Shown here one piece after another: positions 7,814 through 16,058 of a stretch of 64,000 nucleotides of DNA. The position numbers and the translations under genes are program-made. The DNA comes from Armatimonadota bacterium (GTDB lineage Bacteria > Armatimonadota > Fimbriimonadia > Fimbriimonadales > Fimbriimonadaceae): the NCBI GenBank assembly GCA_022563855.1, contig JADFMN010000008.1:101427-165426 (forward strand), read 5' to 3'. Position 1 is the stretch's first letter. Every line of letters starts with the position of its first letter. The notes beneath the pieces are model-generated. The model worked only from the letters and a program-made list of their open reading frames with translations, did no database searches and had not been told where the DNA came from.

Positions 7814-9840
7814 GAGTCTTGATTCGACTCCTGCAGCAGCACGGCCAGATCGACGATTCGCACCTGCCCGTCTGTCTGCTGTTGAACCTCTGGCTCCAGC
7901 ATGATGCGGCAGAACGGACACGCGACTGCGATCTGCTCAGCGCCGGTCTGCAGAAGCTCCCGAACCCGCTTGGAGCTTGGGCGTTTTTCCTGGCCCTCGT
8001 CCATCCACATGCGGCCTCCGCCCGCTCCGCAGCACCTAGTCTTGACGCCGAAGTGCTCTGGCTCGACCAGCGACCTTGGACCGTCAGACTGCTTCTCCAG
8101 AGCGTGCACGATCGCCGACTTGTCCGTGTTGAAGTGAGTCTCGTCGCCGAAGATCGCTCGCGGCGCGTCTACTTGGCCGTTGACCCGCGCCAAGTAGCAC
8201 GGATCGTGCAGCGTCGTCTGACCGTCCGGTGAGTTCACAGGCGAAAGATCGCCGCGCTCGACCAACTCCGCGAGAATCTCAGAGTGATGGAACACTTCTA
8301 CTCGCGCCATGAAATCCGGGTACTCGTTGCGCAGCGTGTTCAAGCAGTGTGGGCATGCCGTGACGATCTTCGTCACGGCGTACTTCTCAAAGAACGTCTT
8401 GTTCTTCGAGACCTGCTCCTGAAACACGAACTCATCGCCGGTGCGCCTGGCCGGATCGCCGGTACACGACTCCTCCTTGCCGAGGCAGGCGAAGCTGACT
8501 CCGGCGCGCTGGAGCAACTCGACTACCGCGCGAGTCGTCTTGATCGCGCCTGGATCGGTAGCGCCCGCACAGCCGACCCAGAACAGGTACTCGAACGGCT
8601 TGCCGTCCCTGCAAAGCGGCACGTCGAGCCCCTTCATCCACCCCTCTCGCGTCGAGGTGTCCTGGCCCCACGCATGGCCTGCGCTCGCGACCTGACGCAG
8701 CATGACCCCCGCTGATCCGGCCAGCGCGCCCTCTGCGACCAAGTGACGCCGAGCATCGACGATCATCTCGACGTGCGGTATGTGCGCCGGGCAGACCTCC
8801 TCGCACGCGTAACACGTCGTGCAGTCCCAAAGCGCCTCTGCGGACACGGCGTCCGCGATCGGCTCACCGTTCACCGCAGCCCTGTGAATGTCCGCAACGA
8901 CCTGCTTGGGATCCAGTATTTTGCCGACGGCATGAGCTGGACACACCTCCGTACACCGGCCGCAGGACATGCAAGCGTCGATCGAAAGGAGATGCCACTG
9001 GGAGTAGTCAGACGCGACCGCCGCGCCAACTTTCCCAGTCGCCTCGACCTGTTCCACCGTTACAGGTTCGAGCCGGCCCGGCGTTTTGTCGCTCATGCGA
9101 GCCGTCGCCATCGTCACCGTGACCATGTGCCGCAATCGCATATCGGGCAGGCGGATAAAGAACGCCCAAACCCAGGCCATGTGGAACCACCAGATCGCCA
9201 CATAGCCAATCGGTTTCAGCGTAGGCATCAGGAAGGAGAGCCCGTACCCCACGACCGAAAAGGCGTCCGCAGGCTGCGGGGCTGTGGCTATGCGAGCGGC
9301 TTCCACCAAGAAGCCGGTCACGCCGAGCATCAATAGGATAACAAGCCCCTCCCAGTCTTGCCGCTCGAAGCTGAGCACACTGTTCAACGGTCCGTCCTTG
9401 CTCAAGATTTTGAGCCGCCGCGAAATCGCCCAGACGACGCCGACCACGAACGCAAGCCCGAGCAGGTCGAACGTCGTCTCAAAGATCAAGAAGTACAGCC
9501 CTTCGTGAAAGTTGGCGACGCCGATAAGAGGTGCGTACGTTGCGATAGCCAACAGCGTCGTCGCGAGAAGCAATGCCAGGAACCCCCAGAACATCAAGAG
9601 GTGCATCGGAGCGCCGCTCTTCGGCCTGCTGCCCTGGACCTTCTTCTGCCCGATGACGTGCTTCAGTACGTTCGCGAGCCAGTCCTTGCCGGCTGGCGAC
9701 TCTGCTCCTTGCTTCCAAAACGAGGACTGGCGCCAGAACCGGTAGACGCAGATCGCCAAGCTGCCGAAAGTCAGAATGTAAAAGAGCGGCTTGACCCACG
9801 GCCACGGCATGTGCAGGAATTCGTCGCGAGTCGGCTCCAC
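7810..9840 (-). CDS. Membrane-bound iron-sulfur oxidoreductase, ETF:quinone-oxidoreductase (FadF/HdrD-like) type
   Basis: A 676-aa protein. The N-terminal ~240 residues hold about six transmembrane helices like the gamma subunit of nitrate reductase (heme b/quinone site). Two 4Fe-4S motifs follow, CMSCGRCTEVCPAH and CTTCYACEEVCPAHIP, then two cysteine-rich CCG-type domains as in HdrB/HdrD and GlpC (CPHCLNTLRNEYP; CCGAGGGRMW; a final ACPFCRIM). This order is that of YwjF/FadF-like proteins, which pass electrons from electron-transfer flavoprotein (acyl-CoA oxidation) to menaquinone. That assignment is by architecture; no etfAB is in the window. It overlaps acpS by 4 nt, linking it to lipid metabolism. 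Confidence 0.8.
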   Translation of the reverse strand: MEPTRDEFLHMPWPWVKPLFYILTFGSLAICVYRFWRQSSFWKQGAESPAGKDWLANVLKHVIGQKKVQGSRPKSGAPMHLLMFWGFLALLLATTLLAIATYAPLIGVANFHEGLYFLIFETTFDLLGLAFVVGVVWAISRRLKILSKDGPLNSVLSFERQDWEGLVILLMLGVTGFLVEAARIATAPQPADAFSVVGYGLSFLMPTLKPIGYVAIWWFHMAWVWAFFIRLPDMRLRHMVTVTMATARMSDKTPGRLEPVTVEQVEATGKVGAAVASDYSQWHLLSIDACMSCGRCTEVCPAHAVGKILDPKQVVADIHRAAVNGEPIADAVSAEALWDCTTCYACEEVCPAHIPHVEMIVDARRHLVAEGALAGSAGVMLRQVASAGHAWGQDTSTREGWMKGLDVPLCRDGKPFEYLFWVGCAGATDPGAIKTTRAVVELLQRAGVSFACLGKEESCTGDPARRTGDEFVFQEQVSKNKTFFEKYAVTKIVTACPHCLNTLRNEYPDFMARVEVFHHSEILAELVERGDLSPVNSPDGQTTLHDPCYLARVNGQVDAPRAIFGDETHFNTDKSAIVHALEKQSDGPRSLVEPEHFGVKTRCCGAGGGRMWMDEGQEKRPSSKRVRELLQTGAEQIAVACPFCRIMLEPEVQQQTDGQVRIVDLAVLLQESNQDS

Positions 9841-9874
9841 GAGGGATCAGTGTACGGTACGCCGCGACGGATTG

Positions 9875-10567
9875 CTACCGCAAGTGCGCGGTCCCAGGCA
9901 TGCTGGGCTCTAGAGACGCAGCGTGCTCGACGACCGGCGCAACCTTGATGTCGTTCGCCGAAGCGAGCCAGTCGCAGAACCTGGCGTGCTGCTCGACGTC
10001 CACCGTTCTCCGGCCAACTCCGAGCCCTTCGAATGAGAACACGGCCCAGCATTCGCGGGTGCGAGCTGCCATGGCGTACTCCGTCATCTCTTCTGCACTC
10101 ATGCCGTCGCACGGAATGCACCTGATCTGCTGCCGATTGACAGCGCCCGGCTCGTTGAAACCGGCCACGCCCGATCGCGCGACCGAGTAGCTCCGACTGA
10201 TGGCGGGCGCATAACCTTCGTGACCTGGCACCGGCTGGCCCCACGGGTAGCCAAAGCTGTGCTCGGCTTGCCCAGGAAAAGCCTCTTCGATCAACTCCTT
10301 GGCCTCCTGGACCTCCTCTGCAAGCGAGCCGACGAACCACGACGAGATCGAGCCGTCGGTCGCCGCAATCGAATGCAGGCATCCGTTCCCTACCTCGTGC
10401 CCTGCGGCGCTCGCCGCCTGCCAGTCGGAAATGGACTCTAGCATCAGCGCCGGCTCGACGTAGAACGTCGCGCGGAGCCCACGACTGCTCAAATGCCGCA
10501 TCACAACGTCCGTGTGACACGGGAGAGAGCCGTCGTAGCTCAGCGAAATCAAGCCCCTGGAGTCCAT
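9875..10567 (-). CDS. Polysaccharide deacetylase-like (NodB-fold) protein
   Basis: A 230-aa NodB-homology protein. Strand 1 with the metal-binding Asp is LISLSYDGSLPCH. The second motif is GHEVGNGCLHS, giving the spaced His residues of the HxxxH metal site. FGYPWGQPVPG corresponds to motif 3. The usual paired Asp of TFDDG is reduced to a single Asp (SYDGS), as in some PuuE/allantoinase-type members, so the substrate may not be chitin-like. No signal peptide, so cytosolic. The ATG at 10567 is preferred over GTG at 10573 because AGGA lies 9 nt upstream of it, inside a perfect palindrome (see 10578-10595). Confidence 0.75.
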   Translation of the reverse strand: MDSRGLISLSYDGSLPCHTDVVMRHLSSRGLRATFYVEPALMLESISDWQAASAAGHEVGNGCLHSIAATDGSISSWFVGSLAEEVQEAKELIEEAFPGQAEHSFGYPWGQPVPGHEGYAPAISRSYSVARSGVAGFNEPGAVNRQQIRCIPCDGMSAEEMTEYAMAARTRECWAVFSFEGLGVGRRTVDVEQHARFCDWLASANDIKVAPVVEHAASLEPSMPGTAHLR

Positions 10568-10577
10568 GACCACCGTT

Positions 10578-10595
10578 CCTGTTACAAGTAACAGG
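10578..10595 (-). promoter_or_regulatory. Perfect inverted repeat overlapping the deacetylase ribosome-binding site
   Basis: On the plus strand the site reads CCTGTTACAAGTAACAGG: 8-bp arms around a 2-nt centre. Read toward the deacetylase gene, its last arm ends in the AGG of the AGGA that precedes the ATG by 9 nt. It could be a dimeric repressor operator or an RNA hairpin that masks the ribosome-binding site. Which one is inference. Confidence 0.5.
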
Positions 10596-10633
10596 GTACG
10601 ACAGTTCTCTTGAAAACGTGTGGAAAACTTCAG

Positions 10634-11125
10634 TTACCGCCGACCTTGCGGCTTGAACTCATAGAACCCAGCGATGCCTTGTGAGTCCAGCATCCGCAAC
10701 GTGCCGTCTTCCTCGATCTGAAATCTCCACTCAGTTTCAAACACTTCGAGCATCCCGGCCATCGCCTCTTCGCTGAGTTCCTCGTCCTGCTCGATCTGTA
10801 GCTTCGTCTCGCCCATGACGAGCATTGGCTCCAACCTGGCTACCCTGTCGCGCACTGACCACCGCCCCTCGACCGCCAGCCCCCCGTGCTTCATCTCAAA
10901 GCTCATATCAGCGGCCAACGACAAGCTGGCTAGGCCAGCGACCTCAGTAATCGAGGGTGGCAGTAACGGCTCCTGGGCGCCCTCGGCGACAACGCGCACG
11001 CCGTCGTACGAGCCGACGAAGGCGACGGCCTCGCCCTCGTCGGCGGGTGAACTCGCTGGCCGTGACGAACCGCACCCGACCAGGGCGAGACAAGCAACGG
11101 CGACGGTTAGTAAAGTCGATCGCAT
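10634..11125 (-). CDS. Hypothetical lipoprotein
   Basis: A 163-aa protein with a clear type II signal: MRSTLLTVAVACLALVGCGS, lipobox LVGC, cysteine at residue 18. The mature part is acidic and beta-rich (FVGSYDGVRV, SFEMKHGGLAVEGRWSV, WRFQIEEDGTLRMLD), suggesting a small lipocalin-like barrel, as in META or copper-resistance-like lipoproteins. I do not recognise a named family. It is divergent from serC across a 108-bp spacer and probably has its own promoter there. Confidence 0.65.
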   Translation of the reverse strand: MRSTLLTVAVACLALVGCGSSRPASSPADEGEAVAFVGSYDGVRVVAEGAQEPLLPPSITEVAGLASLSLAADMSFEMKHGGLAVEGRWSVRDRVARLEPMLVMGETKLQIEQDEELSEEAMAGMLEVFETEWRFQIEEDGTLRMLDSQGIAGFYEFKPQGRR

Positions 11126-11233
11126 TTGACCTAAGAGACGGACCGATAGAGTTTGGCAGTTCGCGGGCCTGGATCGCCTGAATTCGCTTAGGTACTCGGA
11201 GAATCTCGGAACCGCACAAGTTAAAATGGGCTC

Positions 11234-12328
11234 ATGCCACAGTCGTACGAGCGTGTGTTCAACTTCTCAGCCGGACCAGGTGTCTTACCTGTCGAGGTGA
11301 TGGAGCAGGCCCGCGACGACATGCTCAACTGGCAGGGCTCCGGCATGGGCGTGATGGAGATGAGCCACCGGGGAAAGTGGTTTCGCGGGATCGCCGAGCG
11401 GGCAGAGTCGGACCTTCGAGAGCTAATGTCGATTCCGGCGGGCTATCGCATCCTCTTCTTGCAGGGGGGAGCGAGCCAACAGTTCTCGCTCGTGCCGATG
11501 AACCTGATGCGCGGGGGCGAGACCGCGACGTACGCGGTGACGGGCGCGTGGGGGAAGAAGGCGGTCTCGGCGGCAAAGATGGTTGCAGACGTCAGCACGG
11601 CGTTCGACGGCGCGGAGACCAAGTACGACCGCACGCCGGACCTCGCAAGCCTCGATCGACCGACGAACGAATCGTATTTTCACCTGACGCTGAACGAGAC
11701 GATTCAGGGGGTCGACTACCTCAGCGATCCTGAAATCGAAGGGACCGTCGTGTGCGACATGTCGTCGAACATCATCAGCCGCAAGATGGACGTGTCCAAG
11801 TACGACCTCATCTACGCAGGCGCGCAGAAGAACTGCGGCCCCGCCGGGGTCACGATCGTGATCCTGAAAGACGAGCTGCTGGAGCGGATGAACACCGACC
11901 TGCCGCCTATGTTCAGCTACCGCGAGCAGGTCGAAAGCGGATACATGCACAACACGCCGCCCTGCTGGGCGATCTACATCTGCGGCCTCGTATACCGCCA
12001 CTGGCTCGACCACGGGGGGATCGAGGCTGTCGAGAAGAGGAATGAAACGAAGGCGTCGGTGCTGTACTCGGCGATCGACGGCTCGGACGGCTTCTATCGG
12101 GGCCACGCGGTCAAGCAGTCGCGCTCTCGAATGAACGTTCCTTTTGTGCTGACCGATGCTGACCTAACGGATGGATTCCTCGCCGAAGCGGCCGACCACG
12201 GGTTTGTCGAGATGAAAGGGCACCGCTCGGTCGGCGGCTGCCGAGCCAGCATCTACAACGCGTTTCCGCCTGAGGGCGTCGATGCGCTGACCGCGTTCAT
12301 GGCTGATTTTCGGCAGCGACACGGCTAG
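11234..12328 (+). CDS. serC: Phosphoserine aminotransferase
   Basis: A 364-aa class V PLP aminotransferase making 3-phosphoserine from 3-phosphohydroxypyruvate and glutamate (serine; also pyridoxine biosynthesis). Signatures are the N-terminal FNFSAGPGVLP, GMGVMEMSHRGKWF, the phosphate loop FLQGGASQQF, the PLP lysine in YAGAQKNCGPAG, HNTPPCWAIY, and SVGGCRASIYNAFP near the end. Length and motif order match the family, so it is intact. A ChaN-like gene follows after 43 bp on the same strand. No serA or serB lies in the window. Confidence 0.95.
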   Translation: MPQSYERVFNFSAGPGVLPVEVMEQARDDMLNWQGSGMGVMEMSHRGKWFRGIAERAESDLRELMSIPAGYRILFLQGGASQQFSLVPMNLMRGGETATYAVTGAWGKKAVSAAKMVADVSTAFDGAETKYDRTPDLASLDRPTNESYFHLTLNETIQGVDYLSDPEIEGTVVCDMSSNIISRKMDVSKYDLIYAGAQKNCGPAGVTIVILKDELLERMNTDLPPMFSYREQVESGYMHNTPPCWAIYICGLVYRHWLDHGGIEAVEKRNETKASVLYSAIDGSDGFYRGHAVKQSRSRMNVPFVLTDADLTDGFLAEAADHGFVEMKGHRSVGGCRASIYNAFPPEGVDALTAFMADFRQRHG

Positions 12329-12371
12329 GCCGCCTTGACACGCCCTCAAAGAATGGTCGAAACTACTCATC

Positions 12372-13235
12372 GTGATCGCTCTACTGGCCGCCGCCGTTCT
12401 TCAAGACGACCCGTACACCCTCGACATCGGTGCCCCTGGGACTGTGGAAGTCCGGTCGGGCTACACTCGGACGGCTACTGGCCAAGCAGCGACTCCCGAT
12501 GACATCGCCGCAGCCGCCGACGGGCTGCAGTACGTGTTCGTCGGCGAGAGCCACGACCAGCTTGCCCACCATCTGGCACAGACCGCCATCATCGACGCGC
12601 TTCTGAAGCGTGGCCGGGATGTGATCGTCGGTTTCGAGATGTTCACGCGGGACAATCAGCGCAACCTCGCGCCCTGGTCCGTCGGGTACTGGTCGCAAGA
12701 TCAGTTCATCGAGAAGTCCGGCTGGGAAACTCAGTGGGGATTCGACTACAAGCTGTACGCGCCGATCTTCGACGCGATCCGGATCCATCGTCTGCCGATG
12801 GTCGCGCTGAACGTCCCCCGCGAATGGGTGCGCTCGGTCGGCCGAGAGGGGCCGGGAGCGCTGAACAGCGAGCAGCGCGAATGGGTGCCCGACCTGTTCC
12901 TGGAAGACGAGACCCACCGGGCGATCTTCGCCTCGATGATGGGCGGCCACCCGGTCACAGGCACGCAGGGCGAGAATATATACGCGGCTATGGTCACCTG
13001 GGACGAGGGGATGGCCCGCAGCGCCATAGACTACATGGACACAAGGCACAACAGGAACGCCGTGATGGTTGTAGTCGCTGGCTCGGGCCACATGATGTAC
13101 GACCGGGGCATCAACTACAGGATCAAGCTTAGATCCGGCGCGGAATCGCTGAACATCACCTGCATCACGGCTTCCGAAACCCGATCCGTCAGCCGAGGCC
13201 TGGCAGATTTCGTATTCGTCTCCGAAGCTGAGTAG
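12372..13235 (+). CDS. ChaN-like (DUF399, haem-binding uptake/Tiki superfamily) protein
   Basis: A 287-aa protein with a GTG start and a short hydrophobic N-terminus (MIALLAAAVLQ). The central domain matches ChaN/DUF399: YVFVGESHDQLAHH at the N-terminal strand, VIVGFEMFTRDNQ, and HMMYDRGINYRIK near the C-terminus. In Campylobacter ChaN binds haem at the outer membrane; structurally related Tiki/TraB proteins are metal-dependent hydrolases. The His and Glu of GESH and GFEMF are the conserved active-site-like residues. The precise function is unknown. It follows serC by 43 bp. Confidence 0.75.
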   Translation: MIALLAAAVLQDDPYTLDIGAPGTVEVRSGYTRTATGQAATPDDIAAAADGLQYVFVGESHDQLAHHLAQTAIIDALLKRGRDVIVGFEMFTRDNQRNLAPWSVGYWSQDQFIEKSGWETQWGFDYKLYAPIFDAIRIHRLPMVALNVPREWVRSVGREGPGALNSEQREWVPDLFLEDETHRAIFASMMGGHPVTGTQGENIYAAMVTWDEGMARSAIDYMDTRHNRNAVMVVVAGSGHMMYDRGINYRIKLRSGAESLNITCITASETRSVSRGLADFVFVSEAE

Positions 13236-13244
13236 CGAGGGACG

Positions 13245-13330
13245 TCGTCCGCTTCTCTCAGGAGGCGTCACCCGCTTCGCCGTCGTCCGCTTCGCTGTCG
13301 CCTGATGGTCGCCTGGTCGTCGCCGCTGAG
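13245..13330. repeat. Degenerate 15-bp repeat cluster, locus 1
   Basis: Just after the ChaN-like stop the sequence repeats variants of GTCGTCCGCTTCGCTGTCG, ending in CGCCTGATGGTCGCC. The same text recurs at 42434-42500 after tRNA-Thr, and a more degenerate form at 63060-63140 after tRNA-Gly. It has no convincing reading frame. Confidence 0.6.
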
Positions 13331-13367
13331 CTGGCCCAAGGCGACTACTAGGCAACTACTAGGCGAC

Positions 13368-13616
13368 GGGTGGCATGGTTGTCCGGATGAACGTGCTGGG
13401 CAGCCATGATCTACTGCCTGCCAAACGACTGATTGATTCCTTGCCTCCAGGTTCATTTACTGCCCGCCTAGCCAAGACTCCACTGACAGTATACGTCGGA
13501 ATCGTGCCATCAATCCGAATTATCAGTCAGTGCCGCTCGGCCCTTGAGAATTGACGATAGTCTGTAGATGGCAATCATGGCTGTGCCACACGATCATTGG
13601 CACAACCATGCCACCC
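13368..13616. repeat. Large imperfect palindrome A (intergenic foldback element or structured RNA)
   Basis: Outer arms are perfect 15-mers: GGGTGGCATGGTTGT at 13368-13382 and its reverse complement at 13602-13616. Nested inside are CAGCCATGAT (13401-13410) against 13574-13583, ATCTAC against GTAGAT (13564-13569), and GACTGAT against ATCAGTC near 13522. A local hairpin at 13577-13588/13598-13609 has 11 of 12 pairs. No gene lies here: 13236-13930 is otherwise non-coding. Confidence 0.6.
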
Positions 13617-13629
13617 AACGCCGGAGTTT

Positions 13630-13773
13630 GCCATGCCTCAGGACGCGGCGATCACGCGACTTGGTCTACAGGGGGTTACGTCCTGAGGCTCTCACCGCGA
13701 GCCTGCCGTAGCAGCCTCAGGACGTGTCGTTGCGGTTCATAAAGCCTGTAGATTGCGCGTCCTGAGGCATGGC
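13630..13773. repeat. Large nested palindrome B (intergenic foldback element or structured RNA)
   Basis: Perfect 18-bp outer arms (GCCATGCCTCAGGACGCG at 13630-13647 and its reverse complement at 13756-13773) enclose perfect 13-bp inner arms (ACGTCCTGAGGCT at 13678-13690 with 13713-13725). Four copies of the CCTCAGGACG core alternate in orientation. CTACAGG (13667-13673) and CCTGTAG (13745-13751) add a further pair. A 7-bp stem with an AAAA loop follows at 13794-13811. The block lies about 160 bp upstream of rpsU. Confidence 0.65.
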
Positions 13774-13930
13774 GACAGTTCCCGGGCCAGGATTAGGTTC
13801 AAAAGAACCTACAGAAGGGGTGTGCGCGGGCTAGGCAGCGTGTTCTTGGAGTTTCGGCGTGGCAAAGCGGCCATCAGACCTCAAGATCGGGGCTGAATTT
13901 GGTATCATTGCACTCTGGAGGCGATGCCGT

Positions 13931-14101
13931 TTGATTCAGATCACAGTTGGCCAAAACGAATCCATTGACCAGGCCCTGAAGCGCTTCAACATGAAGCTGC
14001 AGCAGAGCGGGCTGCTTCGTGAGGTCAAGGAGCATACGTACTACGAGAAGCCGAGCGTCAAGAGACGGCGGCGGCAGCGCCGACGCCTGCACCGAACGTA
14101 G
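13931..14101 (+). CDS. rpsU: 30S ribosomal protein S21
   Basis: A 56-aa S21. It reads IQITVGQNESIDQALKRFN, then LLREVKEHTYYEKPS, then the basic tail KRRRRQRRRLHR. The start is inferred as TTG at 13931: GGAGG lies 9 nt upstream and the family begins with I.V...E. The in-frame GTG 72 nt earlier would add unconserved residues. S21 binds the 16S 3' region in the 30S head/platform and influences initiation. It heads a plus-strand block with the HD hydrolase, ybeY, the DgkA fusion and the CorC-like gene. Confidence 0.9.
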   Translation: MIQITVGQNESIDQALKRFNMKLQQSGLLREVKEHTYYEKPSVKRRRRQRRRLHRT

Positions 14102-14149
14102 ATCCGCACCCTCTTGGGCTCGCCTGTAGGGGAACAGCGCGGGTCACCC

Positions 14150-15643
14150 ATGGCAGACTTCAAACTCCGCAGCCTTTGGCAATTCGACCGCTTGGACCCC
14201 AAGAGGTACCGGTGGCAGCTGTACCGAGTCTTTTCTCGCGGCCTGGGCGCCGTTCTCATGGGGCTCGTCTTGGCGATGCATCTCGTCTGGCCGGACGACA
14301 TGCTCAAAGTCGCCGGGGCTATTGGCGCCAGCCTGCTCGCTGGCCTGCTGATCCGGTTTCACCTTCGCCAAGCGCCGCCTCGAGCCGTGACTCCGCGCGT
14401 CGCAGAACGCCTGCTCTGGACGACGGGCATGATCGGATTGCTCGGCGTCCAGCTCGTTCTCCAGCTCCGAGGCCAGGAGTTCGGCCCGCAAAGCCTCCTC
14501 CTGCTCGCGCCGATCGCCGCGCAAGCCATGCTCAGTTCGGCGCTTCTCGGCGCTGCCGCGAGCCTGATCGGAGTAACGGTAACCGTGGTGCTACTGGGAT
14601 CGTTTGGCGCACTCGCCCCTGAACTGCTGGCTATGACGTGGTTCGCCGGCGCCGTCGGCGCGCACACGGTCAGCCCCCTCAAGCGACGCAGCGATCTGTT
14701 CCGGGCGCTCTCAGTACAGATCGTGGCCCACATCATCCTCGGCGGCGTCGCAGCCGTAGCCATAGCCGGCGGTCTGGCCAGCACCATCCTGACCCTTGGC
14801 TGGGCCGCGCTTGCGGCGATTATCGCGCTCAGCGTGTTCTGGTTCGGCGTCGCACTTCTCGAGCGGGCATTCGGCATCGTCTCGGACTGGACCCTGCTGG
14901 AGCTTTGCAGCCCTGAAAACCACCTCATCCGAGAGCTCAACCTCAAAGCCCCAGGAACGTACGCCCACTCTGTCGGAGTCGGCAACCTGGCAGAGACGGC
15001 CGCAAGGGAGATCGGCGCAAATGCGATTCTCTGCCGGGCGATGGCGTACTACCACGATATCGGCAAGCTCACCCGGCCAAGCTATTTTGTCGAAAACCAA
15101 GGCGACGAAAACGTCCACGACGAAATGGCGCCGACGCTGAGCGCCAAAGTGATCTCCGCGCACGTATCGGACGGAGTTGAAATGGCGAGAAAGGCGAAGC
15201 TCCCGAGCAGCATCATCGAAGGCATCCAGCAGCACCACGGCACGAGCCTGATTTCGTACTTTTATCATCGAGCGGTCGAGCAGAGCGACGGCGAGGCTGT
15301 GCTGGAAGAGAACTTTCGATACGACGGGCCAAAGCCGCGCACGAAGGAAGCAGCGATTCTGCACCTGGCTGACATGGTCGAGGCAGCCAGCCGCGCCGTA
15401 CGAGGAAGGGCGCAGCTTGAGAAAGTCGTGAACAGCCTCATCGACGCGAGCCGAGCGGACGGTCAACTCGATGAGTCCGACCTATCGTTTCAAGAGCTGC
15501 GAACGATCACTGAATCGTTCAACCGTGCGCTCGGCGCGCTGAGGCATGAGAGAATCGCGTATCCTGGGCAGGACAGTGACGAGCCCGGCGAAGAAGAATC
15601 GGATATCGATCAAGAACGAATCATCAAGGCAATTGAAGCTTGA
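14150..15643 (+). CDS. Seven-TM HD-domain phosphohydrolase (PgpH/YqfF-like, short form)
   Basis: A 497-aa membrane protein with about seven TM helices in residues ~25-250, then a cytosolic HD domain: GTYAHSVGVGNLAETAA, AMAYYHDIGKLTRPSYFVENQ, HVSDGVEMA, IQQHHGTSLISYF. These are the His, His-Asp, His and Asp metal ligands of PgpH-type c-di-AMP phosphodiesterases. PgpH is usually 700-850 aa with an extracytoplasmic 7TMR-HDED domain; that domain is missing here. Its place just before ybeY is the usual one for the family. ATG 14150 is preferred over the earlier TTG 14114. c-di-AMP as substrate is inference. Confidence 0.8.
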   Translation: MADFKLRSLWQFDRLDPKRYRWQLYRVFSRGLGAVLMGLVLAMHLVWPDDMLKVAGAIGASLLAGLLIRFHLRQAPPRAVTPRVAERLLWTTGMIGLLGVQLVLQLRGQEFGPQSLLLLAPIAAQAMLSSALLGAAASLIGVTVTVVLLGSFGALAPELLAMTWFAGAVGAHTVSPLKRRSDLFRALSVQIVAHIILGGVAAVAIAGGLASTILTLGWAALAAIIALSVFWFGVALLERAFGIVSDWTLLELCSPENHLIRELNLKAPGTYAHSVGVGNLAETAAREIGANAILCRAMAYYHDIGKLTRPSYFVENQGDENVHDEMAPTLSAKVISAHVSDGVEMARKAKLPSSIIEGIQQHHGTSLISYFYHRAVEQSDGEAVLEENFRYDGPKPRTKEAAILHLADMVEAASRAVRGRAQLEKVVNSLIDASRADGQLDESDLSFQELRTITESFNRALGALRHERIAYPGQDSDEPGEEESDIDQERIIKAIEA

Positions 15644-16058
15644 GCCCATACGTGACGCGATGCTGACGCTCTTGACCGAATACGATGTGCAAGCTTCGGA
15701 AGTATCCGTGCTGATCACAAGCGATGACGAGCTGCAACGCCTGAACCGCAGCTTCCGGAACCTCGACGAGACGACCGACGTTCTCTCTTTCCCTGCTCCT
15801 CACGCGGTATCAGGACAGCTCGGCGACATTGCGATATCAATCGAATTTGCCGAGGCGGGCGCTCTCCAGCGCGGAGTCGACTGCGAGTGCGAAATCGCGA
15901 TGCTCGCGATTCACGGCGGTATGCACCTGCTCGGATTCGATGACTCCACCGACGAAGAGCGAGCGGATATGCTGGCGCGGATGAACGAGATCGCCAACAA
16001 GGTTGGCCTCCCGACCGACTCGGAGTGGTCTTCGCTGCCGCACGGAGGGAGCGCGTAG
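15546..16058 (+). CDS. ybeY: Endoribonuclease YbeY (16S rRNA maturation), atypical zinc motif
   Basis: YbeY homologue: ISIKNESSRQ at the N-terminal strand, VLITSDDELQRLNRSFRNLDETTDVLSFP (the TDVLSFP hallmark), LGDIAISIE, and AIHGGMHLLGFDDSTDEE. The canonical zinc motif is HGxLHLxGxDH; here the third His is Asp (GFDD). The other two His are present. YbeY processes the 16S 3' end and takes part in ribosome quality control. The longest start (15546) overlaps the HD gene by 98 nt; a GTG at 15576 is an equally good start. The stop abuts the next gene's GTG with no spacing. Confidence 0.9.
   Translation: MRESRILGRTVTSPAKKNRISIKNESSRQLKLEPIRDAMLTLLTEYDVQASEVSVLITSDDELQRLNRSFRNLDETTDVLSFPAPHAVSGQLGDIAISIEFAEAGALQRGVDCECEIAMLAIHGGMHLLGFDDSTDEERADMLARMNEIANKVGLPTDSEWSSLPHGGSA

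Noticed and set aside
13368..13773. CRISPR array
   Set aside because: Repeats are inverted and nested, not direct with regular spacers; no cas genes nearby.
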